64,000 bases of DNA from Myxococcales bacterium. Lineage in GTDB: Bacteria; Myxococcota_A; Polyangia; Fen-1088. The notes beneath the pieces are model-generated. The model was not told the DNA's origin. It worked only from the letters and a program-made list of their open reading frames with translations, and ran no database searches. Made by a program: the position numbers and the translations under genes. Below, in pieces: positions 51,166 to 60,197 of this stretch (positions within the stretch are counted from its first letter, which is position 1; the number at the start of each line of letters is the position of its first letter). The stretch covers positions 1 through 64,000 of the forward strand of contig PLNW01000166.1 of NCBI GenBank assembly GCA_003142855.1. Direction: 5' to 3'.

Positions 51166-52689
51166 CTACTTCCCGGCTGCCCCAGCCGCGCTCGCCCCTC
51201 CAAACAGCAGCAGGGTCTTGAGGTCCTCGTCGTTGAACGTGAGCTGCAATCCCATGAACCAGTCGAAGAACCCGCCCGCGGTGCCCTGGGTTCGTGTGTA
51301 GTTGAGGACGTCGTCCACCCCTCCCACGAGATAGAGGTACTTCTTGTAGATCGCCAAGTAGGCGCGTGCGGTCACGCGCGGGTACTGATTCGAACGCGTG
51401 TCAAAGATGTCCGTCGACAGCATCAAGTGGTCGTTGAACAGGAACAAGTCACCGCCCACACCGCCGGTCGATTCCTTGATGCCAAAACGGCCCTGGAAGG
51501 GACCCCAGCGCTTGCCGAACATGAAGCTGAAGCGCAGCTTGTCGCTCGTGGTGATCTCCTCGTTGGAATACGCGCCGACTTGCGAGCTGTAGCCCACTGT
51601 GCTTTGAGCGCTGCGATAGCCGCGTGGATCGTCGACCAGTTCGATCAGGTAGAACTTGTCAGGACGCGGGGCCAATTGGACCGACACGTACGACTTGAAG
51701 TTGTGGGCCATGTAATTGTATTCCATGCGCAGGCCCACGATCGTCTGCAGTCGGTTCACGCCACGGGTGATACCGCTGATGTCATCCGTGATGTTGTCGA
51801 GATTCTTGGCCACGGTATCGTCAGTCAAGAGGTGGCCCACCGTGCCTTCACCCTCGGCCATGCGGCCGGTAATCTTGTCCACGTTGTGCAACGACTTGTC
51901 CAGGCTGTCGATGCTGCTCTGCAGCTTCTGCAGCGAGCTGCGCAGGTCCTGGCCGGCGCCCGAAACCTGACCCTGGGTGGTGCCCACTAGTCCCTTGATG
52001 GCCTCGGTGATCTCGCGCGCGTTGTGAAGCGTGACACGGACATCCTCAGCCTCGGATCGCGTGATTCCCTGCACTGTCGCCGCGATGTCGTCTATGCGTC
52101 CCAGCAGGCGCTCGACGATGGCTGAGTTTCTCTCCAGCAACTGGTTGGCGTTGTTGGCAATATCCTTGATCGGCCCCGAGGTCAGCACCTTCACGTCTGA
52201 AAGGATGTCCCTCAGGATGGGCAGCGTTTCGCCCACCGAGTTCATGATCTCGCCCATCTCCACCGGCTCGGTCACCGTCTTGATCTCGTCGCCCTCATGC
52301 AGTTCCGGCAAGGCCACCCGCTGGTTGTTGCGCATAGCAAACGGCGAACCCGGATCGATCTCGATGTAGTACTCGCCAAGCAGAGAGGCCGCCTTCTTGG
52401 CCACGGCGGCGTTCTGGTAGAGCTTGATCTCCGGCATGATTCGGATGAAGACCTTGGCCTTGCCCGACTCCTGGTCGAGCACGCGCTCCTCGACCTGACC
52501 GATGCGCAAGCCGGCCGACAGAACCCGCGTCCGCTCGTAGACCCCCAGCGCGTTGTGAAAAAGGGCGTGCACGCGGTAACCGCCGCCACCTGTGATCTTC
52601 TTGCTGGTGTACTGAAACAACAGGTAGGTGGTCACCAGAACCACCAGCGCCAAGGCGCCCACTGTGAGGCCAGCCAGGCTCCGCCTCAT
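51166..52689 (-). CDS. mlaD: MlaD/MCE-domain lipid transport protein with long C-terminal beta-rich domain
   Basis: 507 residues, far longer than E. coli MlaD (183). An N-terminal membrane helix (LTVGALALVVLVTTYLLFQY) precedes one MCE domain (about 38 to 130: YRVHALFHNALGVYERTRVL, ASLLGEYYIEIDPG). A helical segment of about 170 residues with heptads (SLQKLQSSIDSLDKSLHNVD) follows, probably forming a tube or needle. The last 190 residues have alternating beta strands (TIVGLRMEYNYMAHNFKSYV, KLRFSFMFGKRWGPFQGRFG), like a barrel or outer-membrane-facing domain. Start overlaps mlaF (ATGA). Confidence 0.88.
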   Translation of the reverse strand: MRRSLAGLTVGALALVVLVTTYLLFQYTSKKITGGGGYRVHALFHNALGVYERTRVLSAGLRIGQVEERVLDQESGKAKVFIRIMPEIKLYQNAAVAKKAASLLGEYYIEIDPGSPFAMRNNQRVALPELHEGDEIKTVTEPVEMGEIMNSVGETLPILRDILSDVKVLTSGPIKDIANNANQLLERNSAIVERLLGRIDDIAATVQGITRSEAEDVRVTLHNAREITEAIKGLVGTTQGQVSGAGQDLRSSLQKLQSSIDSLDKSLHNVDKITGRMAEGEGTVGHLLTDDTVAKNLDNITDDISGITRGVNRLQTIVGLRMEYNYMAHNFKSYVSVQLAPRPDKFYLIELVDDPRGYRSAQSTVGYSSQVGAYSNEEITTSDKLRFSFMFGKRWGPFQGRFGIKESTGGVGGDLFLFNDHLMLSTDIFDTRSNQYPRVTARAYLAIYKKYLYLVGGVDDVLNYTRTQGTAGGFFDWFMGLQLTFNDEDLKTLLLFGGASAAGAAGK

Positions 52690-53480
52690 GATGACGCCTC
52701 GAATTTCACCGCGCCCGAGGGTTCGACGAACTCGCGCAGCCTAGGGTCGGGCGCCGCAAGCAACTCGGCGGGCGTGCCACACGCAATGATGATGCCGTCG
52801 TACAGCATGGCGATGCGGTCGCCGATGCGAAAGGTCGACGCCATATCGTGTGAGATCACCACGGACGTGACCCCGAAATCATCTGCAGTGCGCCTAATCA
52901 TTTCATCGACGTTCTTGCTGGCAATCGGGTCCAAGCCGGTGGTTGGCTCATCGTAGAGCAAAATCTGAGGCCGGTCGACCAGCGCGCGAGCCAATCCCAC
53001 ACGCTTTCGCATACCACCGGACAGCTCGGCTGGGAACTTCTCTTCGACCCCAGGCACATTGTCCAGATCCAGACGCCGTAGCAAGTCCCTCACCCGCGCT
53101 AGAATCTCGCTTCTGGGCAAGCGGTATCGCTCGATGAGCGGGAAGGCGATGTTCTCGACCACGTTGAGCGAATCGAAGAGCGCCGCGTACTGAAAAACCA
53201 TGCCGAACTTGCGCTGGATCTTCGCGATGGCCACGTCGTCCAGGCCCACAATGTCCTCGCCGTCCACGTAGATGTGGCCGCTGTCCGGTTGCAGCAGGCC
53301 CATCAGGTGCTTCATCAGCACCGACTTGCCCTGCCCCGAGCCACCGATGACGATGTTGGTCTTCCCCCGTTCGAAGTCCAAATCGATCCCGCGCAGAACC
53401 TGCTGTGAGCCAAAGCTCTTGTACAGACCGCGAATCTGGATCTGCCAACGATCGTCACGGATGGGGGCGCTGTTGGTCAT
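52686..53480 (-). CDS. mlaF: MlaF-type ABC transporter ATPase
   Basis: 264 residues. Walker A GGSGQGKSVLMKHLMG, Q-loop FQYAALFDSLNV, signature ELSGGMRKRVGLARAL, Walker B ILLYDEPTTGLDP and H-loop VISHDM. The GQGKS variant and the GMRKR signature are typical of the Mla/Ttg2 family. It powers phospholipid movement with MlaE. It starts immediately after the mlaE stop codon (no gap). Confidence 0.94.
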   Translation of the reverse strand: MTNSAPIRDDRWQIQIRGLYKSFGSQQVLRGIDLDFERGKTNIVIGGSGQGKSVLMKHLMGLLQPDSGHIYVDGEDIVGLDDVAIAKIQRKFGMVFQYAALFDSLNVVENIAFPLIERYRLPRSEILARVRDLLRRLDLDNVPGVEEKFPAELSGGMRKRVGLARALVDRPQILLYDEPTTGLDPIASKNVDEMIRRTADDFGVTSVVISHDMASTFRIGDRIAMLYDGIIIACGTPAELLAAPDPRLREFVEPSGAVKFEASS

Positions 53481-54335
53481 CTACATTCCGTGCGAAGGCC
53501 AGATTACGCTCATGATTTCGATCAAGAAGTAGTCGAGCACCAGGACCGAAACCGAGCTGGACACGACGGCAGCCGTGGTGGCGCGGCCCACTTCCTTGGC
53601 CCCACCGCGTACGTTGAATCCCTGATAGCAGGCGGCCACTGCCATGGCGATTGCGAAGATCACCGCCTTGATGAGCCCTTGTATGTAGTCAACCGGGTCG
53701 ACCCAATGACGAAAAAGCTCCAGAACCTGCCCGAGATCGATCTCGTATACCAAGATCGAAATGACGTAGCCGCCCAGCAAGCCGACCACGTTGAACACCA
53801 TAGTCATGACCGGCAACATCAGGATCGAGGCGACCAACCGGGGCGTGACCAAGTAGTGCACCGGGTTCACCGCAAAGGTCGTGAGCGCGTCGATCTGCTC
53901 GGTGATGCGCATCGAACCCAGCTCGGTTGCCATGGCCGATCCGGCCCGCGCTGTGATCATCAGGGCGGTGAACACAGGCGCCAGTTCTCGCGCCAGGGAA
54001 ACCCCCACGGCGAAGCCGACCCAGCGCTGCTGGTCGAACATGGCCAGCGCCATGATCCCCTGCAGGGCCGTCACCGCTCCGGTGAAAAAACCCACCAGCA
54101 TGATGATGGGCATCGAACCCACGCCGATAAACTCCATCTGTTCGAGGAAAAGGCGCATGCGGAAGGGCCGCCGAAACAACCAGGTGAAGGCGCGGCCCAG
54201 CAGCAGCATGTGCTGGCCGAAGATCGCCACCGCCCCCAGCAAGGGCCCGAAGATTCGACCAACGAGGCGAACCACCTGCGCGGGCGAGAACTCCTGGGCG
54301 CCGCCACTCGGGTTGGTCGGAGCAGCGTCGCTCAT
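53481..54335 (-). CDS. mlaE: MlaE-type ABC transporter permease
   Basis: 284 residues with five or six membrane helices. MlaE family segments are FIGVGSMPIIMLVGFFTGAVTALQ, ELAPVFTALMITARAGSAMATELG and GGYVISILVYEIDLGQ. After a 35-residue polar N-terminus comes an amphipathic interfacial helix. It forms the inner membrane dimer of the Mla phospholipid transporter with MlaF and an MlaD ring. Its start overlaps the alr stop codon (ATGA). mlaB and mlaC homologues are not adjacent. Confidence 0.93.
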   Translation of the reverse strand: MSDAAPTNPSGGAQEFSPAQVVRLVGRIFGPLLGAVAIFGQHMLLLGRAFTWLFRRPFRMRLFLEQMEFIGVGSMPIIMLVGFFTGAVTALQGIMALAMFDQQRWVGFAVGVSLARELAPVFTALMITARAGSAMATELGSMRITEQIDALTTFAVNPVHYLVTPRLVASILMLPVMTMVFNVVGLLGGYVISILVYEIDLGQVLELFRHWVDPVDYIQGLIKAVIFAIAMAVAACYQGFNVRGGAKEVGRATTAAVVSSSVSVLVLDYFLIEIMSVIWPSHGM

Positions 54336-55654
54336 GGCCGGGCGTCCGGTTGGCAGGTCCGGTAGATGCGCGGGACGCGCTTGGAGATTCCGCAGAGTAT
54401 TTCGTAGCTGGCGGTATCAGCCCAGCGGGCGACCTGGTCGATGGTGATGGCCGCCTCGTCGTCGCGCCCGATGAGAGTGACGGAGTCGCCCACGGATGCG
54501 CCCGGCACCCGGCTCACGTCGATCATCATCATGTCCATGCACACGGCGCCGACCACGGATGCGCGGCGGCCCCGGATGAGGACCTCGGCGCCACGAATGT
54601 GCCTGGGATAGCCGTCGGCGTACCCGATGGGGAGGGTGGCCACACGCGCCTTGCGCGCCGGACGCCACAGACCGCCGTAGCTCACGCCCTGGCCGGCGGC
54701 CACCTCGTGCAACGCCATGACTTTGGTGCGCAGAGCAAGCACCGGTTCCAGCTCGGGACGAGCCACCACCGCCGACGGCATGGCGCCGTAGAGCGCAAGC
54801 CCGGGCCGAATGGCACGGTAGCGCGCCTCGGGAAAACGCACGGCCGCAGCGCTGTTGGCCGCATGCACGACATCGGGCACCAACCCGCGGTCGGCCGCGG
54901 CCACCAGGCAACGTTCGAAGCGGGCGATCTGCTCGCGCGTGGCACCGGGACGTCTTAGATCGGCCGATGCGAAATGCGTGCACATCCCGGTCAATTCCAG
55001 GTGGGGATAGCGAGCCGCAAGCTCAAGGAACGCGGGCAGTGCTTCGGGCTGGATGCCCAGTCGGTTCATACCCGTGTCGATCTTCACGTGCACAGGCCAG
55101 CGCTGCTGCAGCTCGCCTGCCGCCTCAGACTGGCCGCGCGTCGGCCTGCGCCGTCGAGGCGCGGCGCCGAACCGCTGCAACTCACCGACGTCGTAGACGA
55201 CTGGCGTGAGGCCCTCTTCCAGCACCTCGGAGTGGGTGTGACCGTAGTAAGCGCCCAGCACCAAGATCGGACAGGTGATGCCCGCACCACGAAGCTCCAG
55301 ACCTTCTTCTACCAGAGAAACCGCCAGTGCATCAACCATGGGCGCGAGCACCCCCGCCACTGCCACGGCGCCATGTCCATAGGCATCCGCCTTCACCACG
55401 CCATAGATGGCCACCTTCGGTCCCACGATGGCCCGTACGCGCGCGACGTTGCGGCGAAGTGCCCCTAGATCGATCTCGGCCACCGTGGGCCGGATCGATG
55501 TGCGAAGGTCGGCTTCACGAACCGCAAGCCCGGTGGCCTCATGCGTGCGCAGGACACACGTGGCCGCCGCTGAGGGAACTAGCCCAAGAGATGCTCCAGT
55601 CGACTGTACGGTCAAGACCCGACGGATTGTCACACCCGGTGGGTATAGCGTCAA
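54332..55654 (-). CDS. alr: alanine racemase
   Basis: 440 residues from TTG 55654; a GTG at 55633 is an equally possible start. The enzyme core begins near residue 55 (RPTVAEIDLGALRRN). The PLP lysine is in YGVVKADAYGHGA, and the second-base tyrosine region is GQGVSYGGLWRP, with VGAVCMDMMMIDVS and the C-terminal WADTASYEILCGI. The start region and a 20-residue Arg-rich insertion near residue 165 are unusual. It makes D-alanine for peptidoglycan. It overlaps mlaE, placing it in the mla operon. Confidence 0.93.
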   Translation of the reverse strand: MTLYPPGVTIRRVLTVQSTGASLGLVPSAAATCVLRTHEATGLAVREADLRTSIRPTVAEIDLGALRRNVARVRAIVGPKVAIYGVVKADAYGHGAVAVAGVLAPMVDALAVSLVEEGLELRGAGITCPILVLGAYYGHTHSEVLEEGLTPVVYDVGELQRFGAAPRRRRPTRGQSEAAGELQQRWPVHVKIDTGMNRLGIQPEALPAFLELAARYPHLELTGMCTHFASADLRRPGATREQIARFERCLVAAADRGLVPDVVHAANSAAAVRFPEARYRAIRPGLALYGAMPSAVVARPELEPVLALRTKVMALHEVAAGQGVSYGGLWRPARKARVATLPIGYADGYPRHIRGAEVLIRGRRASVVGAVCMDMMMIDVSRVPGASVGDSVTLIGRDDEAAITIDQVARWADTASYEILCGISKRVPRIYRTCQPDARP

Positions 55655-55709
55655 TTCCGGGCCGAGGTTGAATAGTTTTCACGACCCGAGGATCGTGAAG
55701 CGAATGATT

Positions 55710-56465
55710 TCAGAAGCCCTCGGCCGCCCGCGCCATGGCGAAGAAACGCGGCATCAGGGTCAAACGCCGTCCCCGCAGAGTGAGAACGCCCTGGCGGGCC
55801 AAGTCAGCCACGATTCGGGAAACGGTCTCACGACACGCGCCGACCCGGCCAGCCAATTCCCGTTGCGTGGGGAAGCGCGCGATGACAGTGCCTTCTGCGC
55901 TCACTTCGCCCTGATCCCGGGCCAAATTGAGAAGCAAGCGATAGAGCCGACTCTCCACATCAGTCGTGGCGAGTCCCCAGGCAAGGGCTTTGATCCCGCG
56001 CAAACGCCGCTCGAATTCGCGCACAAGGGCCAGCGCGACTTCGGGAATCGCGCGGGCCACAGCCAGGAATTCCTCTCTTGGAATCAGAAGCAGTACGCTT
56101 GTCTCAGCAGCGACCAGGCTGTCGCTGGAAAGGGCGTTACCCGCATCGACTTGTGCATCCACAAGCATGTCGCCAGCCAGGAACGCTTCCAAAATCAGCT
56201 CGCGCGAACCATCGGTTCTGCGCACGGCACAGATGCAGCCCCTCACAACCAGTGCCGCAGCCCCGAGCCAGCAACCATCCAGCACGATCTCCTGCCTCGC
56301 ACCCAAAGAGCGAATGGATGCGCTTCTGGCGAGCTGAGCCAGTGTGGAAACCGAGAGCCCGCCAAACCAGCGAGAATTGCGCAGAGCGCCAAAGGCTGGA
56401 TAGGCGCTGACATCGCGAAGGTGAGGGGCCGTGTCTGTCACCGAGAGGAGGGCGGCGGGGTTCAT
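55710..56465 (-). CDS. Crp/Fnr family transcription regulator
   Basis: 251 residues from ATG 56465. The N-terminal cyclic-nucleotide-binding-like barrel (FGALRNSRWFGGLSVSTLAQ, ILEAFLAGDMLVDAQVDAG) lacks a clear cAMP-binding PRAAT motif. The C-terminal winged helix contains FPTQRELAGRVGACRETVSRIVADLARQGVL, a good helix-turn-helix. No N-terminal Fnr cysteine cluster. It is 55 to 76 bp upstream of alr in the same orientation, so it may control or join the alr-mla operon. The ligand is unknown. Confidence 0.87.
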   Translation of the reverse strand: MNPAALLSVTDTAPHLRDVSAYPAFGALRNSRWFGGLSVSTLAQLARSASIRSLGARQEIVLDGCWLGAAALVVRGCICAVRRTDGSRELILEAFLAGDMLVDAQVDAGNALSSDSLVAAETSVLLLIPREEFLAVARAIPEVALALVREFERRLRGIKALAWGLATTDVESRLYRLLLNLARDQGEVSAEGTVIARFPTQRELAGRVGACRETVSRIVADLARQGVLTLRGRRLTLMPRFFAMARAAEGF

Positions 56466-56712
56466 GCGACCTCTTGACGATGCACCATGCGTACCAACGC
56501 TCGCGTGGGCCACTAGCGTCCATTTGTCCGCGATTTTCCGGAGAATGGGCACGAAGATCCATTGCGACCGCGACATCGATGCCACACACGCGTCGTTTTC
56601 GGCATCCGTGATCCTCGAGTTGGCAAGCGCATCCCATGGTAGGTATGAACCTCGGCATGACAGCCACCAGCCCCTTGTGCCGCTCGGTGAATTGCTCGGT
56701 CAAAGCTCACGA

Positions 56713-57981
56713 GTGGCCCGCCCCCGCACAGCCGCGTCAACGATCTCGGTCACTCGCTTCTTCGATGCTGCGCTGAAGCACCACCCTTGGAGGGCCCTGC
56801 CTCTGCTCTACAGGTTCATCACTTTCTTTCTCTTCGCGCTCGCCATTCTGGCCGGCATTCATTCCTATTTCTGGGTGCGGCTCGTGCGCGACACGCAGGT
56901 ACCCCTGCCCTACCGCACATGGACAACCGCGATCTGCGTCGCGCTCGCCTGCTCGGTGCCAATCTCGCTCATGGCCCCGCGGCTGATGCCGCGACCGTGG
57001 GCCGCCTACGCGGCCTGGCCTGGGTACATCTGGCTCGGCTTCATGCTTCTGCTCCTGGCGGCCCTGGTTGGGACCGACCTGTTGAGGCTCATTCTCGCCA
57101 TTGGCAGGGCCGTGTCCTCTCGTCCTCAACTGGATCCAGCCGCGCGACTCCGCTTGGCCCGCGCGCTGGCGGTCGCCGTCGTGGTGGTTAGCGCCGTGGT
57201 CGGAAGTCACTCGATCTTCCAGGGGCTGCGCGAACCTGTGGTGAGGGAGCTTCGCATAGCAATCCCCGGACTCCCGACAGCGCTGGCGGGAACCACCATC
57301 GTGCAACTGACTGACCTGCACATCGGAGCGACCAAGAGTCGCAACTTCGCCAGCGACATCGTCCGCCGCAGCAACGCTCTTTCCCCGGATGTCGTCGCAA
57401 TCACAGGCGACTTGGTCGAGGGCCGGTTCGGGTCGGGCCGCGAGGATACGCTCTCCTTGGCTGCCCTGCGCGCACGTCAAGGCGTATTCATGGTCACGGG
57501 CAACCATGAATACTACTCGGGCCTGCGCGAGTGGCTGCCCGAGTTGCAGCGTCTGGGCATCCGCGTGCTGAGAAACGAGCATGTCGTCATCGACGGCGAC
57601 AGGGGCGGAGGCTGGGAACTGGCCGGCATCGAAGACTGGAACGGCGGCAGCGTCGAGCCAGACGGTGGGCCGGACCTTGCGCGTGCCCTCGCCGGGCATG
57701 ATCCAACCCGCCCCCTGGTCCTGCTCTCACACCAACCGCGAGCCATCTACTCTGCCGCGCAGGCTGGAGTCGCACTCATGCTGTCAGGCCACACTCACGG
57801 CGGGCAAATCTGGCCCTTCAAATACCTGGTCCGTCTGCAGCAGCCCTTTCTGGAGGGGCTCCACAAGGTGGGCCAGACCCAGCTCTATGTGAGCCCGGGA
57901 ACCGGCTACTGGGGACCGCCCATGCGCCTCGGGACGCGCGGCGAGATTACGAGGATCACGCTGGTCTCCGATCACTTGTGA
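56713..57981 (+). CDS. membrane-anchored metallophosphoesterase (YaeI/YkuE-like)
   Basis: 422 residues from GTG 56713; the frame is open further upstream over the Crp/Fnr start region, so the exact start is uncertain. Four membrane helices at the N-terminus (about 25 to 175) are followed by a calcineurin-like domain with TDLHIGATK, AITGDLVEG, VTGNHEYY, LLSHQPRA and MLSGHTHGGQIW, giving the full set of metal ligands. YaeI and YkuE relatives act on UDP-2,3-diacylglucosamine-like or other phospho-lipid substrates; the substrate here is unknown. tRNA-Arg follows 13 bp downstream on the other strand. Confidence 0.85.
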   Translation: MARPRTAASTISVTRFFDAALKHHPWRALPLLYRFITFFLFALAILAGIHSYFWVRLVRDTQVPLPYRTWTTAICVALACSVPISLMAPRLMPRPWAAYAAWPGYIWLGFMLLLLAALVGTDLLRLILAIGRAVSSRPQLDPAARLRLARALAVAVVVVSAVVGSHSIFQGLREPVVRELRIAIPGLPTALAGTTIVQLTDLHIGATKSRNFASDIVRRSNALSPDVVAITGDLVEGRFGSGREDTLSLAALRARQGVFMVTGNHEYYSGLREWLPELQRLGIRVLRNEHVVIDGDRGGGWELAGIEDWNGGSVEPDGGPDLARALAGHDPTRPLVLLSHQPRAIYSAAQAGVALMLSGHTHGGQIWPFKYLVRLQQPFLEGLHKVGQTQLYVSPGTGYWGPPMRLGTRGEITRITLVSDHL

Positions 57982-57994
57982 TGTCAGCGCCTAG

Positions 57995-58068
57995 CGCGCC
58001 CGGCCTGATTCGAACAGGCGACCCCCGGCTTCGTAGGCCGATGCTCTATCCAGTTGAGCTACGGGCGC
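57995..58068 (-). tRNA. tRNA-Arg(ACG)
   Basis: Minus-strand gene of 74 nt. The acceptor stem is GCGCCCG / CGGGCGC, with D-arm GCTCAACTGGATAGAGC. The anticodon loop is CTACGAA (anticodon ACG, usually deaminated to ICG), and the T-arm contains GTTCGAATC. CCA is not encoded. Confidence 0.95.
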
Positions 58069-58215
58069 AATGTGGTCGAGGGCGAATGTATGCCGCGCAG
58101 TCAGGGCACAAGTCAAGCGGTGATCCCAGATCGACCACACATATGTTGGTCAATCTCGCCGCCGCTCGGCCGCAGTCCGAGCGACGGGTGACATAGGACA
58201 GCTTCCCCAGCGGTG

Positions 58216-60150
58216 CTAGCGACGCCGACGGCGACGCACGGCCAACGCCAGCCCCATGCCAGCCAAGACGAAGCCCAGCGGGATGGTCGCTCGGCCAGAT
58301 GGAGCATAGCCACACCCGCTAGCGGATCCGCTGTTGCTAGCGGTTACGCTGCTTGGGGCTCCGCCGTTTCCGGGCTGCCCGCCAATGCTAGTGCCCGTGC
58401 TTCCGCCAGTGTCGACCGCTGGTCCTCCGCCTGCACCGCCGCCGATACTGCTGCCGCCTGCGCTTCCGCCCATAACTGGCCCGGTGTCCGGGTTCCCACC
58501 ACCAGGCGTACCAGTGGTCCCACCAACAGGCGTTCCGGTGGTCCCGCCAACAGGCGTCCCGGTGGTCCCGCCAACAGGCGTCCCAGTGGTCCCGCCGGTG
58601 GGCGTCCCAGTGGTGCCGCCGCCAGCAGTCCCTGTCTTTCCGCCTGTAACCGCAGTCCCGCCAATCGGAGGCGTCCCCGTGGTACCGCCGTTGGCAGTCC
58701 CGGCTTTTCCGCCCGTAGCCGTATTGCCGCCTGCGACTGTGCTGCCACCTGAGCTCGTGCTGCCGCCTGCACCCGTGCTGCCACCTGTGGCTGCCTTGCC
58801 GCCTGTGCCAGTGTTTCCGCCCGTGCCAGTGTTTCCAGCCGCGCCCGTGCTGCCAGTGCTCCCACCAGTGCTCCCACCCGCGCCAGTGCATCTAGCCGGG
58901 GTACCACCCTCGTAGAAGGACACAGACCCCACGTCTCCTGCGTTGGCTGCCCAGCAACGACGATCCCACGCCACGAGCGACAGCAGATAGGCCGCATAGA
59001 TTGACTGGCCGTTGTCACTGGTATCGGGTTCCGTCCACTTTGTCAGGGGCACCAGTGTCGATGTCACAGTCGCGTCGTCGAGGTCCACGATGCCGATCGC
59101 CGCCGCGCAGGCAGCCTTGACAAACACGGTGCCGGACGTCAGCCCTGTCTTGACAGCCGCTTCGTATGTTGTCTTGTTGCTTGTGGCGATCAGCAGCGCA
59201 GCCTTGGCGATAGTGGCCAAGTCACCAGTGCCGCCGGCCTGCCCCACAAGGAACGTGTTCCCCGCACCATCGTCACCCAGGTAGCCAAGCATCATCATGG
59301 CGAAGCCTGCGAAACCCGTGTTCGCATCCTGGGCCCCGCATTGAAGCCGCTGCCGCAGGGTTGTGATGCGGGTGGCACCAAGGGCACTCTTGCGCGCAAC
59401 CAACTCCAAGGAAGCCCACAGATGGGGGTATTGCCACTTGGTTCCCGCCCCCGTGCCCGTCCCCTTGGTGCAGACGGTGGCAGTGCCGCTGCATCCCGTC
59501 GTAATGACCGCGTCGCTTTGCGAGTTCCACGTACCCCGGCCCGCACAGTAGTAGTTCATCAACGTGTCCAGTCCAGCGCTGACATTGATGAAATCGGTCT
59601 GAGCGGCGTACTGTGACTGCCGTGCCTGCGTCATATCACCCGTGCATCCGGGGTTGGCAGGAGTGCTGAGGCCCGGCGGCGGGTTGGCCGAAGGAACGAG
59701 CGTCCCATCGTTCTTCTTCACCATCACGGCGTCCGCCCCCTTGGTGGGGTAGCACTTGTTCTCGCCCGAATTGCCAAACGAAACCAAGAAGCTGATGTCC
59801 TCGATCTTGACCGACGTCCCGGTTCCTGTTACCGCCAGGGTATACTGCGCCTTTTGTCCTGGATACAGGGTGGTGCCCGACAATGCTCCTGTCTTGCGCG
59901 TCGCTGTAACATTGGTCGTGCCGATCTTCGCCGTCAGCACAAAGTTCGGCAGGGCGTAGCCCATATTGTTCTGGACAGAGATATCCATTGTGGCCGAGCC
60001 CCCGGAGAGAGTGACGGTGTCCGTGGCCGGCCGAACCACGATGTTGTAACTCGATGCCCAGAGATCATCGCACCAGTGCGCACGTGCCTCAAACGGCAGC
60101 AGGCAGATCGTCAGGAAGATCCCAAGGAAAAACTTCGTACGCATGCTCAT
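58216..60150 (-). CDS. secreted protein with Gly/Thr repeat spacer and MYXO-CTERM-like tail
   Basis: 644 residues from ATG 60150. It has a signal peptide (FFLGIFLTICLLPFEARA-HW). An N-terminal Ig-like beta domain (STYNIVV-like start, TVTLSGGSATMDISVQNNMG) is followed by a helical domain of about 250 residues with several cysteines. A Gly/Thr/Ser repeat region of about 180 residues includes perfect GGTTGTPV units. The end is GCGYAPSGRAT, a hydrophobic helix (IPLGFVLAGMGLALAV) and RRRRRR. That tail matches the MYXO-CTERM sorting signal layout (Cys, hydrophobic helix, Arg cluster), implying cell-surface attachment. The function of the N-terminal domains is unknown. Confidence 0.82.
   Translation of the reverse strand: MSMRTKFFLGIFLTICLLPFEARAHWCDDLWASSYNIVVRPATDTVTLSGGSATMDISVQNNMGYALPNFVLTAKIGTTNVTATRKTGALSGTTLYPGQKAQYTLAVTGTGTSVKIEDISFLVSFGNSGENKCYPTKGADAVMVKKNDGTLVPSANPPPGLSTPANPGCTGDMTQARQSQYAAQTDFINVSAGLDTLMNYYCAGRGTWNSQSDAVITTGCSGTATVCTKGTGTGAGTKWQYPHLWASLELVARKSALGATRITTLRQRLQCGAQDANTGFAGFAMMMLGYLGDDGAGNTFLVGQAGGTGDLATIAKAALLIATSNKTTYEAAVKTGLTSGTVFVKAACAAAIGIVDLDDATVTSTLVPLTKWTEPDTSDNGQSIYAAYLLSLVAWDRRCWAANAGDVGSVSFYEGGTPARCTGAGGSTGGSTGSTGAAGNTGTGGNTGTGGKAATGGSTGAGGSTSSGGSTVAGGNTATGGKAGTANGGTTGTPPIGGTAVTGGKTGTAGGGTTGTPTGGTTGTPVGGTTGTPVGGTTGTPVGGTTGTPGGGNPDTGPVMGGSAGGSSIGGGAGGGPAVDTGGSTGTSIGGQPGNGGAPSSVTASNSGSASGCGYAPSGRATIPLGFVLAGMGLALAVRRRRRR
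58499..58612. repeat. 24-bp tandem repeats inside the surface-protein gene
   Basis: Four full 24-bp units at 58517-58540, 58541-58564, 58565-58588 and 58589-58612, plus a partial one before them. They encode GGTTGTPV on the minus strand and differ by one to six bases. The copy number is likely variable between strains. Confidence 0.85.
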
Positions 60151-60197
60151 GACTCCATCAAAGGGGGGTGGTTCTCTGGTAGTCTTATCCAACCTAC

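Noticed and set aside
58499..58612. CRISPR-like array
   Set aside because: Units are contiguous 24-bp repeats without spacers and are in frame in a surface-protein gene.
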